64,000 nt of DNA from Flavobacterium quisquiliarum (GCF_019308285.1 NZ_WWEM01000035.1:1-64000); one strand, 5' to 3'; counted from the first letter of the stretch, positions 1 to 10,299 are shown. Notes: generated by a model from the letters alone, not told the origin. A program made the numbers and translations.

Positions 1-3000
1 GATGGCACAGGCGTGATCGTGCAGTCTGGACATGCTGGATCTACTGGACATGTTGCGCATGGAAGCGGATCGGTAGATGTGTCGGTTACGTCTTTGTTGT
101 CTGGATCTTTTCCTGCAGCCGTAGCCAGGTTGTAAACAAATCCCGAATCAATATCGGCCTGTGTTATAGTATGAACCGCCGTGAATGTAGTCGTGTCAAT
201 TGCTCCTACAGCTAAACTGCCCAGAGGTCCTCCTGTTACATCTGCATTGTTGTCCGTTACTGTAATATTGGTCAAGGTCGTTTCTCCCGTGTTTTTAACT
301 GTAAAAGCATAGGTTACCTTATCCCCAACATTGGTTTTTCCGTCGCCGTTCGCATCCACAAATGTTCCGTGTTTCGTGATGGAGATGCCTGAGCTTGGAT
401 CAGTTGGAATATCGGTGGTGCAGCCTGCTGGATTGTTGCAGTCTGGATCCGGGTTTCCTGGGTTCTCTGGATCCTCAGGTGTAGTTTTAGCTCCATTTAC
501 TGTCGCTATATTAGAAACTACAGATACGTCTGTTAGGTCTCCTGTTACTTTTACATTAAAGGTATAGGTTCTTGTATCGTTTACAGCCAGTGGTGTTATA
601 TCTGTAAAGTTAACTTTGTTTCCTAAGCTGTCGTAAGAACCGCCCAAACTCACGCTGTCATCAACATAAGTCGTATTGGCAGGAATGTTGTCTTCGATAG
701 TGATGCTTGGGATAGCAGTTGTACCTATATTTTTTACTGTTATATGATAAGTTAAAATCTCATTGGCTTCTGCCTTATTATTACCACTTGCATCAGTTAC
801 TGTTTTTATGGCAGTAAATGGGGATGCTCCGCATGTACTTGGATTAGCCAAGGTAACTGTAAGAGGTTTTGATTCAAATACACATCCTGTAGTTGATGTA
901 ACATTTGCTACATACACTCCTTTATTAGCATCAGTAAATGAAGGAATGGTTAATATCGTACCTGTTGCATCCAATCCTGTTGTTATTGGTGCACCATCTA
1001 GTGTCCATATGATACTTTCAATAGGACCAATAGGAAGAATACTAATAACAGCTTCCTGTCCTTGACATACAGCAGCTGACGGTGTTATACTTAATATACT
1101 TGCCGCAGTTAATGACAATACTGACAAGGTTGGCTCAATACTGGTACAAGTAGTGCTTATTTTCACATCATAATCTCCTGCAGCAAGCCCTGGGAATTCA
1201 TTGGATGCCTGAGGTGCAGAATAGCTACTTGCAGGTGCTCCTTTTATTTTGTATTGGTAAGTAAACGGTCCTGTTCCTGTAGGTGTTACCACCAAAGTGC
1301 CTGTACCTCCTGAGCATGCCAAACCTCCTGATTTTGCAGCATCAATGCCTACAGTATTGTTTATAGGTATTGTGATGGTTTTGATAGTACCTGGCTGCAC
1401 AAATCGGCAATCTTCGTTGTAAGAAAAATATTCCGGATAGATACCAATTTTATAAGTACCAGGAACAAGAATTTTACCTGCCCAATTATTATTGTAATTA
1501 CTATTTGTAGGATCAAGACGATCAGGGAATGCAAAGGTTGCATCTCCACCATACATTTCCACCTCAGAGTCTTCACCAATAGGTCCTGTATAATCTGCTG
1601 GAGCTTCTAATATCTGAGCATGTGCTTTCAAATATATATTATTACTAACACCACCAGCCACTACTGGACCATAAGGCCCACCATAGGAAGTTACTATGTT
1701 GCCATCTTGATCAGTAGCTTTAAAAGTACCTTCTATACGGCGTGTAGCATCTTGACAACCATCGTACCATAATTTGTCTAAGCTATAAGCCAATACAGGG
1801 CTTTGGGCATCTATAGTAAGTATTTGACTACAAGCTCCTATTCCTGTTCCATTGTCGCCATAAGAAACCTTAACGGTATAGGCTCCAGAAGGAAGATCAG
1901 TGAATATTGTATTTGAAGAATCATCTGTTTGTGTATATGTTTTAGGAACAGTAACACCAGCAGGTGCACTAGTTATAGTATAGGTAATAGGATATGGTCC
2001 AGCCGCTAAAATATTCCCTATCTGTAAATTTACTTTCCCAAAAGTACAACCTTGTGCAGAAGTAAGTTTAGCAGACGGTCTTGTAGGTGCATCAGGAGCG
2101 AAAACTTTACCATTCAAAGTATAGGTATGTAATTGTGCATCGGTAGCTGATATATTGTAAGTACCTGCCAAAAGACCTGTAAGAAGATAGTCATCTGAAG
2201 GACTTGTCCAAGGATCTGGGAAATTTACCACTGCTCCAGTAGCTACATTTGTTACAGATATATTGGTTACAGGGAAGCAAGGTTCAGTATTCCAGTCTGT
2301 TGTCAATGCCAAAGTCTGACTACCTGTCGAACACATATCTGCAGGAGTATTGTCAATAACCGTTACATCAATTTTCGGGTCCTCCACAACAATCCAGTCT
2401 GAGTAGATATCAGCTCCTGTACAAGGGCTTTTCAATTTTAAACGATATTGGGTTTGAGGTGAAGAAAATGGAACATAGCTCACATCTATATCGGTTGTTC
2501 CTGGAGCTATAGAATAAGTAGTAGTTGTACTTCCATTCTTAACCTCTAATTCATAAGCCAGTTTGGTCCAATCAAAAGGAATTTCAGTTGCACCTTTAAA
2601 AAGATCCATGTGACCAGTTATATAATCTAAAACAAAGGCTAGATGGTCGCAATCTTTACCACGACTGAAATATTGAGTTGGGTTCTCTATTACTATTTTA
2701 TCAAAACCGGTCAAATCGAAGCCTGATACTTTTACATTAGGTTCCAGCTGTGTGGTTTCGCAAGCGTCTTTTGCATATACAGTATAGGTCCCCTGTGGTA
2801 CATTGCTAAAGGTTACTGTACCAGCATAGTTGGTAACAGGACCTGCTGCAATAACTCCTGGACTGCTTTCAATCCAATATTCCACTGGTTGAGTACCAGC
2901 TGTAGTACCATAGGTAATAGTACCATTAGAACCACAGGTTGGAGTACCGGCAGTAGATGGTGTTACAGTTGTTAGTTTCAGTATATCATAACTAGAATTA

Positions 3001-6000
3001 ACAGTTTCTGGAGCAGATGTAACACCAGTAGGCGCTGGATAGTTACTATCAGAAATCTTTACGGTATAAGTCCCTGAAGGCAGGTTGTTAAACACATTGT
3101 TATCGGTTTGTGATCTCGTAATGCTGCTTCCGTCAGCTACTGTACCAGTAAGGGTATAAGTAGCAGGGGTGGCTACTGTCCATGATGCTGCGGCAGTTAT
3201 TGTATTGTTTGCCATACAGGAACCTTTTGTACCCGTAATTGTTACACTTGGAAATAATGTCGTTATAGTTACTGGTTTAATGTCTGTACAACCACTCAAG
3301 GAGGTTGCTTTTATATAATACGTTTTATTGCCCGTGATCGTCACAGCATTTGGATTAGTTACCAATACAGTACATGCCGCATCTTCATAATAATCTAAAG
3401 TATTAACATTCGTGCTTCCAGCCGTAATAGCGGCAACTTTAAGATTTACAGTCGTGCCAGCAGTTGATACCGGTGCTGGGTTTGTAATAACCAATGCAGG
3501 TGCTGGATTAACTGTTACGGTTATTTTTTGTTTAGGCAATACACAACCACTTGCAGATGTTCCTTGTACATAGTAATCTGTAGTCACTAAAGGAGTCACT
3601 GTAGGAGTTGCTAATTCAGTTGTTTGGTTAGAGGCATAGTAAATATAAGACGCAACACCACTTACAGCATTGGCAAGATTAACGCTAGTTCCTGCACAAA
3701 CTGTGGCAGGATTTGTAACGATTAAATTAAGATCTGTAGCTGCCGTTAATGTAATAGTACCTTTTGCTGTACATCCTGCAGGAGATGTTGCTACTACTGT
3801 ATAGTCGCCGTTGTTTGCAGCTGTAAAATTAGGAATAACCAACTGGTAAAATTCTGGACCATTTTGTAGTACAGTAACACCATCTGGTGCTGTCCATTTA
3901 TAATTGGTAACCATACCAATAGGTGTAGTGGTTACTGTAGCTGTTGTTCCAGGGCAGATTGTTTGAGTTGCACCTGAAAATATTGATGTGGTAGAGCTAG
4001 CCACAGTCAAATCTTGAGTAATGACAGCACCACACGCATCTGTGACTCTTACAGTATAAAAACCAATATCTAGTGATGAGAAAATATTATTGGTTTGATT
4101 GGCACTATATGTAGCATCTGTAGCACCTTGCTTTTTATAAGCATACTGCAAAGGCAGAGAAGTTCCTGTTGCCACTACAGTCAAGTTACCTTTAGTTGCT
4201 GGAAAACAAACCAAACCTCCTGAATGCGGTACATCTATAACTGGCAAAGCATAGGGAGCCAAAGTAATGGTTTTGCTGTCTGAAGAACAAGTTGGTTTGG
4301 CACCTGTATTATCATAAGGAGCAATGCTTAGCGTATAGGTACCCGCGGGTACACCAGTAAAAGAGTAACTTGTTCTATTAGAAGTGTAAACGGACTGATT
4401 ACCATTACCACTTGCGTCATTATTCGTAAGCGTAATCCAAACTCCATCAATACCAACAGTACTCGCTGCAATCGGAGCACCTGATGCATTGGTATAATAA
4501 TAAGGAATGTTGACAGTGTAGGTTTTACAGCCTGTAACATTCGTAGGAGTCGTCACATTTCCTAATTTCAAGCCCTTATTTCTTTGGCTATTATCATAAC
4601 CTGTTATGGTTGTTGTTCTGCAGGGACCAGTTCCATCTCCTTTATCGCCAAATTCAAGCTTAAAGTCATAAAAGCCATAAGGAAGATAAGTGCCAAATGG
4701 TGCAGTAATTTTTAATGATCCATCCGCATTTTTATCGGTTGCATTATATACTGTAACAGTCTGATTTAGTGAAGGATCGGAGATACATGTGGCAGTAAAA
4801 GTAACAGGAAAAGGACCATTGACTATCCCAGTTGCAACATTACTAATTGAAACAAAATCATATTTTAGTCCTGTAAAGCTACAATTATTATTAAAATAAG
4901 CTCCCAAGCGATTTGCATTCATTTTAAAATCAGTGTAGATTGGGGTTGGTACGATACAGGTTTCCGTTAATGAAATCCCCTTTGCATCTGTCATGACTAC
5001 TTTAAGCGTATGACCGGGAATCCAGCCTGCATAGCTGCCAGGGGTAGTAAGTGGAGTAGGTATAATATAACCATAGGTTGAAAAATCTTTATCACCTAAT
5101 AAACGATTACTGTCATCAGTATCATACACTTTTACATTAACGGGGAAACATAGCAAATGGTCAGAACCATTTGGGACATCTACTTTAAAATTACCAAGCG
5201 TAAGTGCAGAACAGCTGTTGGCAAAAAGAGCATCAAAAGTTGGCAAAATCTTCTTAAATCCGATATAGTTGTAAATTATCTCCGTTTTAACATCGTCATT
5301 ACACCCACTTTTAAATTGAAATGTAAAGGGTACATCATTATTGTCTGGTAATGTAAATTTTACAGTAGCAGGCATATCCGAAGCCACCCACTCTGACCAA
5401 TCACCATTAGGTGTTCCTACTCTATACAATACATCTTTTCTGTTTACATTTAAAACTTTACCAGAGGCATCTTTTACAAGATAGGCCCAAAAAGTCGTAG
5501 CAGGATCGTAAGTTGCATTCGTCCTAGGATTGAAAGCTACGGTCATAGTTTTACAACCAGCATTTTCAGTGAAATACATATTGTTGGTTGAATAACCAGG
5601 TGGAATCAATGATACGCTCATAGAAGTTGCAGCTGTAATATCATCATAATCGTTTACTGTTATGCCGACATCACCACTTCTTAAAAAGTTGCCACACTTA
5701 TCCTCAACCAATACAATATAGGTACCTGTAGGCACCCCTGTAAAAATATTTGAGGGCTGTGAGCCATACCCTACAAGAATTGTATTTGTAGCTTTATTAA
5801 TCAAAGAATAAGACAATGGTCCCTTACCCCCAGAAGCGTTTACCGTAATTATTCCTCTAGGTCCACATACAAACGATGTAGAAAGATTATTACTTTGTAT
5901 TACTGAATCAATATTTAAATCGGTAAAATTATTTTCGATCTTTACCGTTTGGATAACTGGAGTTGCTCCAGTACTTCCATCGAATACTTTTACGGTATAA

Positions 6001-6362
6001 TCCCCCGTAGGCAAGCCGTCAAAGATATTGAGTGTTCCCTGCGCAAAAGACTTTGGCCCATCCAGTTGGTACAAAACCGTACCTGTTGTACCTGTGGCAT
6101 TTACTACTATTCTTCCGCCGCTTTTACAGCCATCAGTAGTTACGTCTAAAGTAAATGAAGGTGCAATAACTGTTTTAGCACTGACCGTTTTATGATGCTT
6201 AAGTAGCTTATCATAGACACTTTCAACAGCATTGTTGGTTGTTGCCCAAGGCACTGGATTCTTCCAATCGTTCTTACTTTCTGCATTATAATAAGCAGTT
6301 GTTTTGGCATTTAGTGAAAATACCAAAAAAAGAGTTAATAATATAGAGTAGCAATTCTTCAT
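1..6362 (-). CDS. Giant secreted SprB-repeat/DUF11 adhesin-like protein, 3' end outside the window
   Basis: An uninterrupted minus-strand frame runs from ATG at 6362 to the left edge, about 2,120 codons with no stop. The N-terminus is a signal peptide (MKNCYSILLTLFLVFSLNA, cut near residue 24). Residues ~45-1750 are many beta-sandwich modules that end in the SprB-repeat pattern, for example NIFDGLPTGDYTVKVFD, with Ig-like stretches such as ICPGTTATV between them. Residues ~1850-1970 look like a DUF11 domain (ITIEDNIPANTTYVDD) and ~1990-2085 like a DUF7507 domain (TNVGDKVTYAFTVKNTGETT). Such proteins in Flavobacteria are exported by the type IX secretion system and act in gliding or adhesion. 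The expected C-terminal sorting domain would lie beyond the window, so export by T9SS is inferred. No neighbour appears co-transcribed. Confidence 0.85.
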   Translation of the reverse strand, partial: MKNCYSILLTLFLVFSLNAKTTAYYNAESKNDWKNPVPWATTNNAVESVYDKLLKHHKTVSAKTVIAPSFTLDVTTDGCKSGGRIVVNATGTTGTVLYQLDGPKSFAQGTLNIFDGLPTGDYTVKVFDGSTGATPVIQTVKIENNFTDLNIDSVIQSNNLSTSFVCGPRGIITVNASGGKGPLSYSLINKATNTILVGYGSQPSNIFTGVPTGTYIVLVEDKCGNFLRSGDVGITVNDYDDITAATSMSVSLIPPGYSTNNMYFTENAGCKTMTVAFNPRTNATYDPATTFWAYLVKDASGKVLNVNRKDVLYRVGTPNGDWSEWVASDMPATVKFTLPDNNDVPFTFQFKSGCNDDVKTEIIYNYIGFKKILPTFDALFANSCSALTLGNFKVDVPNGSDHLLCFPVNVKVYDTDDSNRLLGDKDFSTYGYIIPTPLTTPGSYAGWIPGHTLKVVMTDAKGISLTETCIVPTPIYTDFKMNANRLGAYFNNNCSFTGLKYDFVSISNVATGIVNGPFPVTFTATCISDPSLNQTVTVYNATDKNADGSLKITAPFGTYLPYGFYDFKLEFGDKGDGTGPCRTTTITGYDNSQRNKGLKLGNVTTPTNVTGCKTYTVNIPYYYTNASGAPIAASTVGIDGVWITLTNNDASGNGNQSVYTSNRTSYSFTGVPAGTYTLSIAPYDNTGAKPTCSSDSKTITLAPYALPVIDVPHSGGLVCFPATKGNLTVVATGTSLPLQYAYKKQGATDATYSANQTNNIFSSLDIGFYTVRVTDACGAVITQDLTVASSTTSIFSGATQTICPGTTATVTTTPIGMVTNYKWTAPDGVTVLQNGPEFYQLVIPNFTAANNGDYTVVATSPAGCTAKGTITLTAATDLNLIVTNPATVCAGTSVNLANAVSGVASYIYYASNQTTELATPTVTPLVTTDYYVQGTSASGCVLPKQKITVTVNPAPALVITNPAPVSTAGTTVNLKVAAITAGSTNVNTLDYYEDAACTVLVTNPNAVTITGNKTYYIKATSLSGCTDIKPVTITTLFPSVTITGTKGSCMANNTITAAASWTVATPATYTLTGTVADGSSITRSQTDNNVFNNLPSGTYTVKISDSNYPAPTGVTSAPETVNSSYDILKLTTVTPSTAGTPTCGSNGTITYGTTAGTQPVEYWIESSPGVIAAGPVTNYAGTVTFSNVPQGTYTVYAKDACETTQLEPNVKVSGFDLTGFDKIVIENPTQYFSRGKDCDHLAFVLDYITGHMDLFKGATEIPFDWTKLAYELEVKNGSTTTTYSIAPGTTDIDVSYVPFSSPQTQYRLKLKSPCTGADIYSDWIVVEDPKIDVTVIDNTPADMCSTGSQTLALTTDWNTEPCFPVTNISVTNVATGAVVNFPDPWTSPSDDYLLTGLLAGTYNISATDAQLHTYTLNGKVFAPDAPTRPSAKLTSAQGCTFGKVNLQIGNILAAGPYPITYTITSAPAGVTVPKTYTQTDDSSNTIFTDLPSGAYTVKVSYGDNGTGIGACSQILTIDAQSPVLAYSLDKLWYDGCQDATRRIEGTFKATDQDGNIVTSYGGPYGPVVAGGVSNNIYLKAHAQILEAPADYTGPIGEDSEVEMYGGDATFAFPDRLDPTNSNYNNNWAGKILVPGTYKIGIYPEYFSYNEDCRFVQPGTIKTITIPINNTVGIDAAKSGGLACSGGTGTLVVTPTGTGPFTYQYKIKGAPASSYSAPQASNEFPGLAAGDYDVKISTTCTSIEPTLSVLSLTAASILSITPSAAVCQGQEAVISILPIGPIESIIWTLDGAPITTGLDATGTILTIPSFTDANKGVYVANVTSTTGCVFESKPLTVTLANPSTCGASPFTAIKTVTDASGNNKAEANEILTYHITVKNIGTTAIPSITIEDNIPANTTYVDDSVSLGGSYDSLGNKVNFTDITPLAVNDTRTYTFNVKVTGDLTDVSVVSNIATVNGAKTTPEDPENPGNPDPDCNNPAGCTTDIPTDPSSGISITKHGTFVDANGDGKTNVGDKVTYAFTVKNTGETTLTNITVTDNNADVTGGPLGSLAVGAIDTTTFTAVHTITQADIDSGFVYNLATAAGKDPDNKDVTDTSTDPLPCATCPVDPACPDCTITPVP

Positions 6363-6423
6363 AGGATTTAATGATTTATTATTCAATAAGTTGCTAAATT
6401 TGAAACAAAGAGTTTGTAATTGG

Positions 6424-6431
6424 CAAAACTA
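6424..6431 (-). promoter_or_regulatory. -7 box of the adhesin gene
   Basis: On the minus strand this reads TAGTTTTG, a match to the Bacteroidetes TAnnTTTG box, about 60 bases upstream of the ATG at 6362. No clear -33 TTG lies at the usual spacing, so the call rests on the -7 box only. Confidence 0.45.
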
Positions 6432-6915
6432 TTTTGAATACCGATCTTAGAGTAGCCCCAAAAAGTTTTTAAAATGTTATTTAAAGCCAAAATGTTTTTA
6501 TCTGTAGGAAATAACTTTATATATTTTAGGTTTTATGCTTTTCATCGATGTTTTTTAACAGCTAAGCAGTAAAAGAGATTGCGTTTTTAGCAGTTATTTT
6601 GTACTTTAAATCATAAAAAGGAGGAGAAATAATAGAAAAAAGCCAAAAAACTGTCAAATATGAAGAGTTTTTCAGCTTTTTACTTGTTGCTTTTTCGTCT
6701 AAAAAAGCCAAATTCTTACTTTTTTGTAAAAATTTGGGTAAAAAATTGGGTTGTTTTGTGGTTATTTGGAGTCGAATTTCTTGTAGGGTATTTCTTTTAT
6801 TTTACCGATGTAGAATTGAAGATTATAGACTTGATTGGGAGAATTAGTTTCAAACACTAATTTCACGAATTATCACGAATTAATTTGCTAAATCACAGGG
6901 TTGGGGACGTTTAGT

Positions 6916-7028
6916 TTTAACCGCAAATTACACCAATTCTCACAAATTAGATTCTTGAAGATTTGGGGTTGGAATAGTGTTCTGCTGTTTTTCTTCATCT
7001 AGTCTGTCATCCTGACGAAGGAAGGATC
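6916..7028. repeat. 113-bp direct repeat, copy 1
   Basis: Begins 'tttaaccgcaaattacacc' and ends 'gaaggaaggatc'. It matches 7220-7332 over its whole length with two visible mismatches. The unit contains the 'tctgtcatcctgacgaagg' motif that looks like a dispersed non-coding repeat. Confidence 0.9.
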
Positions 7029-7219
7029 TCCGTAAGCAGCTCTACAAAGTTTTTTGCCACAGATTAAAGGATTAAAAAGGATTTTTCACCCACGGTTTGT
7101 CATCCTTGACGAAGGAAGGATCTCCGTAATTAGCTCTAAAGATTGTCGATTTTGCATGCGGAGTTTATTGTGGAGATCCCTTGTTTCTCGGGATGATAAA
7201 AATACTTGGATAAGCTTAG

Positions 7220-7332
7220 TTTAACCGCAAATTACACCAATTCTCACAAATTAGATTCTTGAAGATTTGGGGTTGGAATACTGTTCTGCTGTTTTTCTTC
7301 GTCTAGTCTGTCATCCTGACGAAGGAAGGATC
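7220..7332. repeat. 113-bp direct repeat, copy 2
   Basis: Second copy of the unit at 6916-7028, offset 304 bases. It differs at one position in 'ggaata[g/c]tgttc' and one in 'cttc[a/g]tctag'. The flanking sequence diverges immediately on both sides, which defines the unit. Confidence 0.9.
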
Positions 7333-7600
7333 ACACTCGTAAATCGACAAAGATTGGCGACATTCTTTGCGTCCCGAGGCTTCGGGATAGTGTGATTTGC
7401 TTCGCCAGTTCGCTATCGCTCGAGTCTCCTTTCAGTCGAAATGACAAAACTTTGCGGATTATCTTTGCGATATTGTTTCACGCAGATTTAGCAGATCTAG
7501 CAGATTTTTTTAATACAAATTAATTCGCGATAATTGGTGTAATTTGTCGTTAAAAAACTTTCTAGGCGTTGAGAGAAATATAGGGTGTTAGAAATAAAAA

Positions 7601-7632
7601 AAACTGCCCGAAAATACATTCGGGCAGTTTTT
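7601..7632 (-). terminator. Terminator of hppA
   Basis: Perfect 10-bp stem aaactgcccg / cgggcagttt with a 10-base loop. It lies 28 bases downstream of the hppA stop and has A/T tracts on both sides. Confidence 0.85.
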
Positions 7633-7660
7633 AAAAGTTTTATTTTATAAATGTAAACGT

Positions 7661-10207
7661 TTATTTTGCGGCTTCAACTTTTGCCAAAACTTCTTCTTCT
7701 GTTCCTTCAAAAACTTCGGTTGTTGTTTTACCGTTTTCAGTTTTAGTAACTGTTCCAGTTGTTTTTCCGTTTATATTCTTTACCTCAACACTAACCGATT
7801 TTTTCTCGTATTTACTAGTATCAAAACAATCTGTCTTTTGGTATTTTCCAGTTTTGTCAAAATGTGCTAGACATTTAGCCGTTTCCTCTGGTGTACAGCC
7901 TTTTTCTTTACACATTTTTATACACTCTTCTTTTGTCATTCCAGACATGTCGCCACATTTAGAAAATCCATCTGCGTGCATTTCTGTTTTGGCACAGCAA
8001 GAAGATTTTTCTGCAATATCAGATGGCGAATGTCCTTCGCCCAAAATTGGTGCAATTACCAATCCAATCAAACAAGTCAATTTAATTAAGATATTCATTG
8101 ATGGTCCAGAAGTATCTTTGAAAGGATCTCCAACAGTATCTCCAGTTACAGCGGCTTTGTGTGCATCTGAACCTTTGTATGTCATTTCTCCATTAATCAT
8201 AACTCCTGCTTCAAAAGATTTTTTAGCATTGTCCCAAGCGCCTCCGGCATTGTTTTGGAAAACTGCCCAAAGAACACCAGAAACCGTAACTCCGGCCATA
8301 TATCCTCCTAGCATTTCAGCAATCAACTGATTGTTGTCTGAATAAACTAATTTCCCGATAAGTACAATCAAAATTGGAAATCCGATAGTTAAAATTCCCG
8401 GAAGCATCATTTCGCGTAAAGCGGCTTTTGTAGAAATCTCCACGCATTTTCCGTATTCTGGTTTTGCAGTTCCTTCCATAATACCTGCAATTTCTTTGAA
8501 CTGGCGTCTCACTTCGTATACCATATCCATAGCTGCTTTTCCAACTGAGTTCATCGCTAAAGCAGAGAAAACTACAGGAATCATTCCCCCGACAAATAAC
8601 ATGGCTAAAACTGGTGCTTTAAAAATATTAATTCCGTCAATTCCAGTAAAAGTTACATAGGCGGCAAATAAAGCTAAGGAAGTTAAGGCTGCAGAAGCGA
8701 TTGCAAAACCTTTGCCAGTTGCTGCGGTTGTATTTCCTACTGAGTCTAAAATATCGGTTCTAGTACGAACCTCTTTTGGCAATTCGCTCATTTCAGCGAT
8801 TCCTCCTGCATTATCAGAAATTGGTCCGAAAGCATCGATTGCCAATTGCATTGCTGTTGTTGCCATCATTGCTGAAGCTGCCAGCGCCACTCCATAAAAT
8901 CCTGCCAAAGCGTAAGAAATCCAAATAGCCATAGCAAATAACAATACCGTTGGAAAAGTAGAAATCATTCCTGTTGCCAAACCTGCAATAACATTTGTTC
9001 CTGCACCAGTCGATGATTTTTGTACAATTGCCAGAACTGGTTTTGTACCTAATCCTGTATAATATTCTGTTACGGAAGAAATAGCTCCTCCAACCACCAA
9101 TCCGACCAAAGTCGCATAAAAAACACGCATTGACGAAATGGCTTTAGATCCTTCTCCAAAGAAACTCATCTGCATGGTTTCTGGTAGCATATATTGCACC
9201 AAGAAGAAACAAGCCACAGCGGTCAAAACAATAGAAACCCAGTTTCCTACATTTAATGCTTTCTGTACTTGAGCTTCTCTAGCATTATCGTCTGAGATTT
9301 TTACTAAAAGTGTCCCGATGATAGAAAACAAGATTCCGAAACCAGCAATTGCCATTGGAAGCAAGATTGGACCAATTCCTCCGAAAGCGTCATTGATACT
9401 TCCGCCCATATCTTTTATCACATAATTTCCTAGAACCATTGCGGCTAAAACTGTTGCCACATAAGAACCAAATAAATCGGCTCCCATACCGGCAACGTCG
9501 CCCACATTATCTCCAACGTTATCTGCAATTGTTGCTGGATTACGCGGATCATCTTCTGGAATTCCTGCTTCTACTTTACCTACTAAATCGGCACCAACAT
9601 CGGCCGCTTTTGTATAGATTCCTCCTCCAACTCTGGCAAACAAGGCTATTGATTCAGCTCCTAATGAAAATCCTGCTAAAGTTTCTAAGACCACTGTCAT
9701 GGTATCTGTATCTTTCCAAACTCCGTCAGAGAATAAATTGAAAAAGATTATAAAAAAAGCTGTCAATCCTAAAACTGCCAGCCCTGCAACGCCAAGCCCC
9801 ATTACGGTTCCTCCGCCAAAAGATACTTTTAAAGCCTGAGGAAGACTTGTACGAGCTGCCTGAGTGGTTCTAACGTTTGTTTTTGTTGCTATTTTCATTC
9901 CAATATTTCCCGCGTAAGCTGAAAACAATGCACCAAAAATAAAGGCAATTACGATTAATAAATGTGTTTTAACTCCTGGGATAAAAGTAATTCCTGCCAA
10001 AGCTAAACTGGCGATTATTACAAATATGGTTAACAGCTTATATTCTGCTTTGAGGAAGGCTAAGGCTCCTTCGTAGATGTAATCTGAAATTTCTTTCATC
10101 TTACCGTCTCCGGCGTCTTGTTTTAAAACCCAACTCCTTTTTATTCCCATGAAAAGTAATCCTAAAACTGCCATGACAATTGGCAGGTAAATCATAAATG
10201 CATTCAT
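7661..10207 (-). CDS. hppA: Membrane-bound ion-pumping pyrophosphatase with Cys-rich C-terminal tail
   Basis: Integral inner-membrane pump that couples hydrolysis of PPi to H+ and/or Na+ export. The M-PPase core spans residues 1-725 with about 16 membrane segments. The hallmark loop GGGIYTKAADVGADLVGK (194-211) is present, followed by a PPi-binding stretch with DDPRNPATIADNVGDNVGD (219-237). GNTTAATG (491-498) has Ala at the site that is Lys in K+-independent enzymes, so a K+-dependent type is predicted. The pumped ion cannot be settled by eye. Residues 726-848 are an extra tail with eight cysteines (737, 738, 751, 762, 766, 771, 779, 794), then a beta-like segment rich in Lys, Thr and Glu. 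Typical family members end near residue 700. The soluble pyrophosphatase ppa lies just upstream on the same strand. Confidence 0.95.
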   Translation of the reverse strand: MNAFMIYLPIVMAVLGLLFMGIKRSWVLKQDAGDGKMKEISDYIYEGALAFLKAEYKLLTIFVIIASLALAGITFIPGVKTHLLIVIAFIFGALFSAYAGNIGMKIATKTNVRTTQAARTSLPQALKVSFGGGTVMGLGVAGLAVLGLTAFFIIFFNLFSDGVWKDTDTMTVVLETLAGFSLGAESIALFARVGGGIYTKAADVGADLVGKVEAGIPEDDPRNPATIADNVGDNVGDVAGMGADLFGSYVATVLAAMVLGNYVIKDMGGSINDAFGGIGPILLPMAIAGFGILFSIIGTLLVKISDDNAREAQVQKALNVGNWVSIVLTAVACFFLVQYMLPETMQMSFFGEGSKAISSMRVFYATLVGLVVGGAISSVTEYYTGLGTKPVLAIVQKSSTGAGTNVIAGLATGMISTFPTVLLFAMAIWISYALAGFYGVALAASAMMATTAMQLAIDAFGPISDNAGGIAEMSELPKEVRTRTDILDSVGNTTAATGKGFAIASAALTSLALFAAYVTFTGIDGINIFKAPVLAMLFVGGMIPVVFSALAMNSVGKAAMDMVYEVRRQFKEIAGIMEGTAKPEYGKCVEISTKAALREMMLPGILTIGFPILIVLIGKLVYSDNNQLIAEMLGGYMAGVTVSGVLWAVFQNNAGGAWDNAKKSFEAGVMINGEMTYKGSDAHKAAVTGDTVGDPFKDTSGPSMNILIKLTCLIGLVIAPILGEGHSPSDIAEKSSCCAKTEMHADGFSKCGDMSGMTKEECIKMCKEKGCTPEETAKCLAHFDKTGKYQKTDCFDTSKYEKKSVSVEVKNINGKTTGTVTKTENGKTTTEVFEGTEEEVLAKVEAAK

Positions 10208-10262
10208 AATATATTAATGGTTTTGGTTAATAGTCAACAATCTAACTAAAACGAATTTAAAC

Positions 10263-10299
10263 AAAAAAGCAATACTCCTGACGGCAGTATTGCTTTTTT
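10263..10299 (-). terminator. Terminator of ppa
   Basis: Perfect 14-bp stem aaaaaagcaatact / agtattgctttttt around a 9-base loop, 21 bases past the ppa stop. It separates ppa from hppA, so the two are probably transcribed independently. Confidence 0.9.

Larger units (their letters stand above)
6363..7600. other. Gene-free, repeat-rich intergenic region
   Basis: About 1.2 kb between the adhesin start and the hppA terminator with no credible gene. It holds the 113-bp direct repeat pair listed separately and a further short copy of the 'gtcatcc..gacgaaggaaggatctccgtaa' motif near 7099-7130. There is a nested hairpin at about 7330-7396 (outer arms atcacact/agtgtgat, inner arms tcccga/tcggga). 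Near 7530-7550 lies an inverted copy of the 'caaattacaccaatt' motif found inside the direct repeat. The one open frame at 6660-6860 encodes a low-complexity aromatic peptide and I do not accept it. Confidence 0.7.

Noticed and set aside
314..1579. Short frames on both strands inside 1-6362
   Set aside because: The long minus-strand adhesin frame passes through without a stop and makes a coherent repeat protein; the others are shadows.
6660..6860. 66-residue open frame on the plus strand in the repeat region
   Set aside because: Phe/Lys/Leu-rich low-complexity peptide with no promoter box and no family pattern; it lies in AT-rich non-coding DNA.
7854..8330. 158-residue plus-strand frame
   Set aside because: It is antisense to the conserved hppA coding sequence, which clearly is the real gene; same for the frame at 9439-9741.
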